From an uncultured bacterium (GTDB lineage Bacteria; Elusimicrobiota; Elusimicrobia; Elusimicrobiales; Elusimicrobiaceae): DNA of 64,000 bases. A model generated the notes under the pieces. That model worked only from the letters and a program-made list of their open reading frames with translations. It had not been told where the DNA came from and searched no databases. Positions 57,686 to 64,000 of the stretch are shown one piece after another. The DNA is taken from positions 1 to 64,000 of the forward strand of contig CASFTM010000016.1 in assembly GCA_949297775.1 (NCBI GenBank). Direction: 5' to 3'. The position numbers and the translations under genes were made by a program. How positions within the stretch are numbered: the first letter of the stretch is position 1; every line of letters starts with the position of its first letter.

Positions 57686-59097
57686 AAATTCACTTTGTAG
57701 GTATTGGAGGCGTGGGAATGAGCGCGCTGGCGCAGCTGCACGCCATGAGCGGAGACCAAGTAACCGGATCCGACCGCTTAATCAGCAAGGGCTACACCAA
57801 TATGGCCCTATGGGAATATCTTAAAAAATTGGGCGTCCAATTGTTTCCCCAAGACGGAAGCGGTTTAACCAAAGAAACGGAATTGGTTATTTTGTCTTCC
57901 GCCATTGAAGAAGACAACCCGGAGCTAGTAAAAGCCAAAGCGTTGGGCATCCCCACTATGCACCGCTCGGAATTGCTAGCCAAGCACGTAGCGGCGCACC
58001 GCACCATTGCCGTTTCGGGCACGAGCGGCAAAAGCACCACGACGGCTATGGTGTATGATATTTTAGCCTTTGCCGGGCTCAGTCCGTCCGTCATTACGGG
58101 AGCGGCTATTTTGTCCTTGCAAAAAGAACAGGGCGTGTTTGGCAACGTGTACAAAGGGGAATCGGATATTTTGGTCATTGAAGCGGACGAAAGCGACGGT
58201 TCCATCGTTAAATACCGCCCACATTTGGGGCTTTGCCTAAACCTGCAAAAAGACCATAAAGAAATCAGCATCTTACAGGGCTATTTTAAAGAATTTATCT
58301 CCCACTGCAAAACCGCCATCATTAACGCAGAGGAAGAAAACCTCCGCCACATTGCGCCGGAAGCCCAAACCTTCGGCCTTTCCCTGGGGGACATTCATCC
58401 CACGGAAATCAAAGTGGACGGGTTTGGTTCGGACTTTATCATCCAGGGCCAACCGTTCCGTCTGCACGTGCCGGGGCTGCATAACGTTTGCAACGCGGTG
58501 GCGGCGGTTTCGGCGGCCTTGCATATGGGCGTAGATTTGGAAACCTGCGCCAAAGCCTTAAACAAATTCCAAGGCATTGCCCGCCGTTTTGCCAGTATTG
58601 GAAGTTACGACAAGATTGAAGTGATTGACGATTTTGCCCACAACCCGCACAAATTGGGCGCCACCATTGCCGCAGCCCATTTGCGCGGCAAACGGGTGCT
58701 TGCGTTTTACCAGCCGCACGCGTTTACGTCCATTAAGCTGTTGGCGCCGGAATTTGTGGACAGCTTTGCCAAACACATCGGGCCGCAGGACCACCTGTGG
58801 CTGACGGAAGTATACTACCCGGGCGGAACCATTCCGCAAGGAGTGTCCTGCCGCACCGTATACGAAGGGCTCAAGGCCCGCGGCGTAAACGTCAGTTACG
58901 ATGACTGCCGCGAACGCATCCTGGCGGAAATGGCCGGAGCCGCCCAGCCGGGGGATATCCTTTTGGTGCTGGGCGCGCGCGACCCCACCCTGACGGACTT
59001 TGCCCGCAAATTGCTGGCTTCTCTCAAGCAGCGCCAAGTAGTTTCCGGCTGCAAAAATTGTATGTTAGGCAACTGCTGCCTGCATTACAGCAAATAG
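57682..59097 (+). CDS. murC: UDP-N-acetylmuramate-L-alanine ligase with a cysteine-rich tail
   Basis: Adds L-alanine to UDP-MurNAc. The 471-residue protein has the N-terminal GIGGVGMSALA, the ATP loop GTSGKSTTTAM near 114, and the C-terminal ligase domain (DDFAHNPHK, VLGARDP). The last 16 residues, GCKNCMLGNCCLHYSK, contain four cysteines and a histidine, unlike typical MurC, and may bind a metal. It ends the dapA-asd-dapB-murC operon. Confidence 0.95.
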   Translation: MKIHFVGIGGVGMSALAQLHAMSGDQVTGSDRLISKGYTNMALWEYLKKLGVQLFPQDGSGLTKETELVILSSAIEEDNPELVKAKALGIPTMHRSELLAKHVAAHRTIAVSGTSGKSTTTAMVYDILAFAGLSPSVITGAAILSLQKEQGVFGNVYKGESDILVIEADESDGSIVKYRPHLGLCLNLQKDHKEISILQGYFKEFISHCKTAIINAEEENLRHIAPEAQTFGLSLGDIHPTEIKVDGFGSDFIIQGQPFRLHVPGLHNVCNAVAAVSAALHMGVDLETCAKALNKFQGIARRFASIGSYDKIEVIDDFAHNPHKLGATIAAAHLRGKRVLAFYQPHAFTSIKLLAPEFVDSFAKHIGPQDHLWLTEVYYPGGTIPQGVSCRTVYEGLKARGVNVSYDDCRERILAEMAGAAQPGDILLVLGARDPTLTDFARKLLASLKQRQVVSGCKNCMLGNCCLHYSK

Positions 59098-59101
59098 TTT
59101 T

Positions 59102-59132
59102 AAAAAAGCCCCGCCAAAAGCGGGGCTTTTTA
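59102..59132. terminator. Bidirectional terminator between murC and murD
   Basis: AAAAAGCCCCGC / GCGGGGCTTTTT between two convergent genes. Confidence 0.92.
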
Positions 59133-59142
59133 TTGTGTTAGT

Positions 59143-60537
59143 TTATTTATCGCCGTCCATACGTTCTTTAAAAATACGAGCATTCACAAGCTGTTTAAAT
59201 ACTTTACCGCGGTGCTCAAAATCTTTAAACTGGTCAAAGCTGGAACACGCCGGCGACAATAAGACCACATCGCCGCGGACGGCACCGTCCATAGCGGTCT
59301 TAACGGCCTGTTCCAAGGTTACACAGCGCATTAACTCCACAGAATTATGCAGCTCCGCTTCAATTTTATTCATAGCTTCGCCGATGGTCAGCACGCGTTT
59401 GCAATAATCCTTTAAATACGGAATCAGCCCTTCATAGGATGCGCCTTTGTCGCGCCCGCCTAAAATCAACCATAGGTTGCGGCTTTTTTCAAAACTTTTC
59501 AGCGCGGTAATCGTGGAATCCAAATTAGTCGCCTTGGAGTCATTGACATACGTTACTCCGCGGTGATAAGCAAACTGTTCAATGCGGTGTTCCATTGCTT
59601 CAAAGCGGTCAAATACCCGCTGTATGGTCTCCGCCGGAACCGCTGCCGCAAGCGCCATCAACGCCGCAGCCATCGCGTTTTCTATGTTATGAATTCCTTT
59701 CAAATGCGGCGGGCGGATTTGGTGCCCTTCGCTAAAAATAAGTTCATCTCCGTCAAAAAAGACATCCGTCCTCAGCAAATGTTTGGGATGGGTGGAAAAA
59801 GCCAGCACTTTGCCTTTGGCTTTTTCAACCAACTGGGCACACACGGCATCGGCCCCGTTAACCACCAGCACATCTCCTGCACGCTGGTTTTTAAATACTT
59901 TGGCCTTTGCTTTAATGTACCCCTTCATCCCGCCGTGATGATCCAAATGGTCCGGCGTGATATTTAAAATACAGGCAAACTGCGGGCGGAAATAGGTGCT
60001 GTCCTCCAGCTGGTAGCTGGACACTTCAATCACTAAATCATCCCCTTTTTTTACCAGCGGAGCACACAATGAGGCGGGGCTTCCTATATTTCCGCAGATG
60101 TGCACTTGCCGTCCTTTATTTTCGCGGGAGGCATCTTCTTTTAAAATCTCCCCCAGCAGCGCGGTGGTTGTAGTTTTTCCGTTCGTTCCTGTAACGGCAA
60201 ACACGCGGATATTTTTGGGCATAAAAGCCAATGCCATTTCCAGTTCGCTAAAGACGGGTATTCCGCGCTCTTTAGCCTCCAACAGAACGGGGTTTTGCGG
60301 AAAAATCCCCGGGCTTTTAATCCAAAACCCACATTCAAAAATACGGTCCGTATGTCCGCCGGTCTCTACCGTCACGCTGGCAGGCAACACGAACGAACCG
60401 ATATTGTCCATCGGAGCTTCTTCGCTGATAAGCACTTCAAATCCGTGGGCAGCCAACAGGGAAGCCGCCGCGCGGCCGCTTTTGCCAAAACCCAGCACGC
60501 AGGCTTTGCGGCCTTTTAATTTTTGGGAGTTAAACAT
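59143..60537 (-). CDS. murD: UDP-N-acetylmuramoylalanine-D-glutamate ligase
   Basis: Adds D-glutamate to UDP-MurNAc-L-Ala. The 464-residue protein has GFGKSGRAAAS at the N-terminus, the ATP motif TGTNGKTTTTALL near 116, YVNDSKATNLDS near 320 and LSPACSSFDQF near 430. Its start overlaps the end of murE by 22 bases, so the two are coupled. Confidence 0.96.
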   Translation of the reverse strand: MFNSQKLKGRKACVLGFGKSGRAAASLLAAHGFEVLISEEAPMDNIGSFVLPASVTVETGGHTDRIFECGFWIKSPGIFPQNPVLLEAKERGIPVFSELEMALAFMPKNIRVFAVTGTNGKTTTTALLGEILKEDASRENKGRQVHICGNIGSPASLCAPLVKKGDDLVIEVSSYQLEDSTYFRPQFACILNITPDHLDHHGGMKGYIKAKAKVFKNQRAGDVLVVNGADAVCAQLVEKAKGKVLAFSTHPKHLLRTDVFFDGDELIFSEGHQIRPPHLKGIHNIENAMAAALMALAAAVPAETIQRVFDRFEAMEHRIEQFAYHRGVTYVNDSKATNLDSTITALKSFEKSRNLWLILGGRDKGASYEGLIPYLKDYCKRVLTIGEAMNKIEAELHNSVELMRCVTLEQAVKTAMDGAVRGDVVLLSPACSSFDQFKDFEHRGKVFKQLVNARIFKERMDGDK

Positions 60538-61991
60538 AAATTTCGTCCTTTGCGCAAAAATGCGCGAATGGTTTCCTGATCCGAAAAAGGCCTTTTTTCC
60601 GTTCCGACAATTTGCCAGTTTTCGTGGCCTTTCCCGGTCACAAGCACAATATCATCCTTCTGCGCCGCGCGGAGCGCGCAGCAAATGGCCTCGGCACGGT
60701 CCGGCACGATTTCATAGTTGGAATAGCCTTTCATTCCTTGCAAAATATCGTTAAAAATTTGCTGCGGGTCTTCATTGCGCGGGTTGTCGTTGGTTAAAAA
60801 AACGCGGTCGGCACAAGAACAGGCCGTCTTCCCCATTAGGGGTCGTTTCGTGCGGTCCCGCTGTCCGCCGCAGCCAAATACCACAAAAATCCGTCCTTTT
60901 TTAAACGGAGCGACGGCTTCAAACGCGCGCTGGAGAGACTCATCCGTATACGCAAAATCCACAAATACAAAAAAATCCTGTCCTTCTTCTATCCGCTCCA
61001 TACGGCCCGGCACGCCGGGCAAACGAGCCAGCCCCAGCGCAATTTGGTCCATTTCCACGCCAACAGTCCGCGCAGCCGCCACCGCCCCCAAGGCATTGTA
61101 TACATTATGCCGCCCTAGCAGACGGATACGCATCGGCACGCCGTTTATTTCAAAAGAAGTTCCTTCCAGCGTTTCCCGAATGTTCCCCGCCTTCAAATCG
61201 GCGGGCGCCTCAATGCCAAAAGTCAAGGTCCGTACTTTGCCTCCGGCAAGTTCAAGCAGTCTGCGGCCGTACGGGTCGTCCGCGTTAATCACAGCGGTAC
61301 GATTCGGCTTGGGATTTTGCGGGTCAATGAGGTTTTCAAACAGCTTTTGCTTGGCTTTAAAATAATTTTCAAAGGTATGGTGGAAATCCAAGTGGTCGCG
61401 CTGTAAATTTGTAAAAACGGCGGTATCGTACCAAATATGCCGTACACGTTGCAGCTCCAATGCGTGGGAAGAAACTTCCATTACCACGCTGTCGCACGCT
61501 TCCCGGCGCATTTGGGCCAGCAAATCAAACAGTACCAGCGCGGCGGGCGTCGTATTGGGTGCCTCGCTGACCACGCGGCCCGCAATGCGGTAATTTATCG
61601 TACCCAGTGCGCCTACGGTGTGCCCCGCGGCGGCTAACACGGACTCCAGTAAATACGCAATAGATGTTTTTCCTTTTGTGCCGGTAATCCCTATCATCTG
61701 CATATAATCGGACGGGCGTCCGTAAAATTCGTATGCGGCATCCGCCATATCGCGGTCAATATCCAAAGAGTGGTAATACAGCACCGGGCAGGGCTGCGCC
61801 GCCGGCTCGGAAGAAACCACCATCGCCGCACCGCGGGCTACGGCTTCGGGAATGAAGCGGTTTCCGTCCGCATTGGCGCCTTTAAGAGCAAAAAACACAA
61901 AGCCGGGGCGTACTTCCTGCGAGCGAAACGTCAGTCCGCTTACCTGCAGTCCGTTTTGAAAAGCTGTTTCTAGTACGATACTGGAGAACAT
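60516..61991 (-). CDS. murE: UDP-MurNAc-tripeptide synthetase MurE, DAP-type
   Basis: Adds the third residue to the peptidoglycan stem peptide. The 491-residue protein has GITGTKGKTSIAYL near 110 and the specificity motif DNPRNEDP near 410; DNPR is known to bind meso-diaminopimelate. The dap genes beside it agree. No ribosome binding site is present; TGATACCAT ends six bases before the ATG, a leaderless geometry. Divergent from the TIGR02757 gene. Confidence 0.95.
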   Translation of the reverse strand: MFSSIVLETAFQNGLQVSGLTFRSQEVRPGFVFFALKGANADGNRFIPEAVARGAAMVVSSEPAAQPCPVLYYHSLDIDRDMADAAYEFYGRPSDYMQMIGITGTKGKTSIAYLLESVLAAAGHTVGALGTINYRIAGRVVSEAPNTTPAALVLFDLLAQMRREACDSVVMEVSSHALELQRVRHIWYDTAVFTNLQRDHLDFHHTFENYFKAKQKLFENLIDPQNPKPNRTAVINADDPYGRRLLELAGGKVRTLTFGIEAPADLKAGNIRETLEGTSFEINGVPMRIRLLGRHNVYNALGAVAAARTVGVEMDQIALGLARLPGVPGRMERIEEGQDFFVFVDFAYTDESLQRAFEAVAPFKKGRIFVVFGCGGQRDRTKRPLMGKTACSCADRVFLTNDNPRNEDPQQIFNDILQGMKGYSNYEIVPDRAEAICCALRAAQKDDIVLVTGKGHENWQIVGTEKRPFSDQETIRAFLRKGRNLCLTPKN

Positions 61992-62025
61992 AGAAATATG
62001 GTATCAAATTGGTAGAATGTAGGAA

Positions 62026-62793
62026 ATGAAAAAAACAGCCCGCTATTTTGAAGCTATTTACGCCCAATACAATAAGCGCGCTCTTTGCGCGCCGGACCCG
62101 CTGCAATTTCTTTACGACTATTCTTCCCCGCAGGACCGGGAAATTACCGCGCTGGCAGGCGCGTGTTTTGCATACGGCTCTGTAAAGCAAATTCTAAAGA
62201 CGCTGGACGCTGTTTTTACTCCGTTAAAAAATAATCCGCGCGGTTTTGTGCTTGCCGCCACCTCCGCGCGGCTACACCGGATTTATGCCGGTTTTAAATA
62301 TCGCTTTACGACGGAAGAAGAACTTTGCGCTTTTTGGCTGTCCGTAAAACGGATTATCCAAAAATATGGTTCGCTGGAAGAGTGTTTCCTGGTATACGAC
62401 AACCCACGGGAGGAAACCGTCCTGCCGGCTTTGCGCGCTTTTGCGCGGGAATTGCGTTGCGGCGGAAAAATTAAAACCCTGGTGCCGGATCCGGATAAAT
62501 CCAGCGCGCTCAAACGGATGAATTTGTTTTTGCGTTGGATGGTGCGCCAAGATGAAGTAGACCCCGGAGGATGGACGCGGGTTTCTCCCGCGCGTTTAAT
62601 CGTACCGGTGGACGTGCATATGCACCGCATTGCCCTGCACCTTGGGCTGACCAAGCGGCAGTGCGCCGATATGACTACCGCTTTGGAAATTACGCGCGCC
62701 TTTAAAAAATTTTCTCTGCACGATCCGGTAAAATACGATTTTTCCCTCACGCGCTTTGGTATACGCGACGATATGGATTATTCCCAATTATGA
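62026..62793 (+). CDS. TIGR02757 (DUF2400) family protein
   Basis: Conserved bacterial protein of unknown function, 255 residues. Recognisable elements are DPLQFLYDYSSPQDREI near residue 24, ACFAYGSVKQI, the central LFLRWMVRQDEVDPGGW and the end VPVDVHMHRIALHLGLTKR. The late part resembles helix-hairpin-helix DNA glycosylase-type folds. TGGTAGAAT lies seven bases before the ATG. Overlaps the following hydrolase by four bases. Confidence 0.85.
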   Translation: MKKTARYFEAIYAQYNKRALCAPDPLQFLYDYSSPQDREITALAGACFAYGSVKQILKTLDAVFTPLKNNPRGFVLAATSARLHRIYAGFKYRFTTEEELCAFWLSVKRIIQKYGSLEECFLVYDNPREETVLPALRAFARELRCGGKIKTLVPDPDKSSALKRMNLFLRWMVRQDEVDPGGWTRVSPARLIVPVDVHMHRIALHLGLTKRQCADMTTALEITRAFKKFSLHDPVKYDFSLTRFGIRDDMDYSQL

Positions 62794-63563
62794 CTTCCCT
62801 TCGCTCTTATGGAAAACCTCCTTATTTGCTGGCGCTGTTACACGGCGGTCCCGGCGCCCGGGGCAGTTTAGCGGGGGCCGCCCGCGAGCTGGGCAAACAC
62901 CGGGGCGTATGGGAACCTTTGCAAACGCGCCGTGACATACCGGAACTGGTGGAAGAACTCTGCGAACAACTTGCCCCGGCAGACCAACCGCTTACGCTGG
63001 CAGGCCATTCCTGGGGCGCGTGGCTGGGCATTTTATATGCGGCCCTTTTCCCACAGCGGGTAAAGCACCTGGTGTTAATTTCCTGTCCGCCGCTGACGGA
63101 CGCTTTTGTGCCGCAAATTCTCCAACGCCGGTTGGCGCTTTTAACGCCTCAAGAAGCCGCAAACTGCCGCCAAGCCTTGTCGGTCTTGGAACAACACGCG
63201 CCGGGCGACAAAGCCCAAGCGTTAAAAACCGTGCACACTTTAACGCAAAAAACGGATTTTATCGCTCCGTGCGCTTACGATGACCGTCTGTTGGAGTTGG
63301 ATGAAAAACAATATGCCGCCGTCTGGCCGCAGGCCGTCCGGCTGCGAAGCAGCGGCAAACTGCTGGAAGCCGCCAAAAAGGTGGTTTTCCCCGTCAGCGT
63401 ACTGCACGGAGCGCAGGATCCGCACCCGGTGCAAGGGGTGCTGGAGCCGCTTCGGTCGTGCGGCATAACGCCGCAAAGCTTGGTATGGGAAAAATGCGGG
63501 CACTCCCCCTTTGCGGAAACATACGCGCGGGAAGAATTTTACCGTTTCTTACGTAATGCGTAA
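62790..63563 (+). CDS. Alpha/beta hydrolase
   Basis: 257 residues with HGGPGARG near 18 (oxyanion region), the nucleophile elbow AGHSWGAWLG near residue 72, and the catalytic histidine in KCGHSPFAE near 240; the acid is probably the Asp in GAQDPHPV. The start overlaps the TIGR02757 stop (ATGA). Similar to proline iminopeptidase-like hydrolases, but substrate unknown. Confidence 0.85.
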   Translation: MTSLRSYGKPPYLLALLHGGPGARGSLAGAARELGKHRGVWEPLQTRRDIPELVEELCEQLAPADQPLTLAGHSWGAWLGILYAALFPQRVKHLVLISCPPLTDAFVPQILQRRLALLTPQEAANCRQALSVLEQHAPGDKAQALKTVHTLTQKTDFIAPCAYDDRLLELDEKQYAAVWPQAVRLRSSGKLLEAAKKVVFPVSVLHGAQDPHPVQGVLEPLRSCGITPQSLVWEKCGHSPFAETYAREEFYRFLRNA

Positions 63564-63590
63564 AAACCGCGGGGAAGATTTTCCCGCCGT

Positions 63591-64000
63591 TTACGGCTTA
63601 TTGGAAGCTAATAATTTTTCTACATCCGCTGCCATCAACGCCAAGTGCTGTTTGATTTGGGGCTGCTTGGTTTCCAATAGAGGAAGCAACGTGCCGCGCA
63701 CCCAGTTGCGGGTAAAGGCATCGTCAAAATTGGTTTGATCGGTAATATGTGTCAGGCCGTTATTTTTTAAGTAGGCTTCCGTTTCCGCACGCGTGATGCA
63801 CAAAAGAGGGCGGACAATTTCCACCCCGCTTGCCAGCGGACGGCGTACGGGAATGCCCGCAAGCCCCTTAGCCTTCGTGCCGCGCAGCAAATTAAGCAGT
63901 ACGGTTTCGGCTTGGTCGTCTAGCTGGTGGCCCAGCGCCACTTTGTTAGCTCCCCATTGGCGGGCCAGTTTGATATAGGCTTCGTATCGGGCTTTGCGGG
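63591..64000 (-). CDS. tilS: tRNA(Ile)-lysidine synthase, C-terminal part (runs off the window)
   Basis: The frame is open to the window edge, reading RKARYEAYIKLARQWG and then VALGHQLDDQAETVLLNLLR, the conserved TilS catalytic-domain block (HHxDDQAET; the second His is Gln here). TilS makes lysidine on the CAU tRNA-Ile. The visible part ends 117 residues after that block; no large C-terminal domain is present, so this is a short TilS. The N-terminal PP-loop lies outside. Confidence 0.92.
   Translation of the reverse strand, partial: RKARYEAYIKLARQWGANKVALGHQLDDQAETVLLNLLRGTKAKGLAGIPVRRPLASGVEIVRPLLCITRAETEAYLKNNGLTHITDQTNFDDAFTRNWVRGTLLPLLETKQPQIKQHLALMAADVEKLLASNKP

Overview
The window is a gene-dense bacterial chromosome segment of roughly 50% GC by eye, with no mobile element and no CRISPR array. 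Gene content points to a diderm with meso-diaminopimelate peptidoglycan: an RND/MFP/TolC efflux set, DapA-Asd-DapB, and a MurE carrying the DNPR motif of DAP-adding enzymes. It also has ThyX rather than an evident ThyA. EF-Tu and the general gene mix look to me most like a gut-type Elusimicrobiota genome; that is an inference from recollection, not a database result.

Layout. 1-12.5 kb (minus) is one long information-processing cluster: rplJ, rplL, rpoB, rpoC, rpsL, rpsG, fusA and the start of tuf. 12.7-14.6 kb holds a secreted protein, a LysE-type exporter and a GNAT acetyltransferase. 14.7-20.2 kb is a complete rRNA operon (16S-tRNA Ile-tRNA Ala-23S-5S, minus) preceded by about 1.5 kb of non-coding DNA with at least five promoter-like sites. 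21.5-24.5 kb holds two apparently independent small transcripts around a squalene/phytoene synthase-like gene and a sodium:alanine symporter. 24.5-30.6 kb carries mazG, a secreted protein, thyX, glgC, phoH-ybeY and a metallophosphatase. 30.6-35.1 kb is an operon of a GlcD-GlcE fusion, a GlcF-like Fe-S protein without CCG cysteines, and a GAF-HD-GYP protein. 35.2-40.1 kb has mnmA, dnaJ, rplU-rpmA, a small ORF and obg. 40.2-42.4 kb is a secreted serine-protease/ChaN-like pair.

42.6-46.5 kb (minus) is the other half of the usual ribosomal/RNAP cluster: tRNA-Gly, two tRNA-Thr, a second tuf, rpmG, tRNA-Trp, secE, nusG, rplK, rplA. The normally contiguous rplKA-rplJL-rpoBC order is therefore split by about 30 kb containing the rRNA operon. 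This second tuf is damaged at both ends: a 16-bp tandem duplication over its start and a frameshifting deletion in domain 3. 46.7-53.3 kb has a tiny structured RNA, tRNA-Cys, and a TetR-TolC-MFP-RND efflux operon with a perfect 16-bp palindromic operator. 53.4-62 kb holds a membrane protein, sppA, dapA-asd-dapB-murC (plus) and convergent murE-murD (minus). The end has a TIGR02757 protein, an alpha/beta hydrolase and the 3' part of tilS.

Themes worth attention: (1) several promoter-terminator units with no recognisable gene, candidate small RNAs; (2) repeated placement of an extended -10 element only 6-8 bases before a start codon without a Shine-Dalgarno sequence, suggesting leaderless mRNAs; (3) the damaged second tuf; (4) the unusual glycolate-oxidase-like operon linked to a c-di-GMP-type HD-GYP protein.
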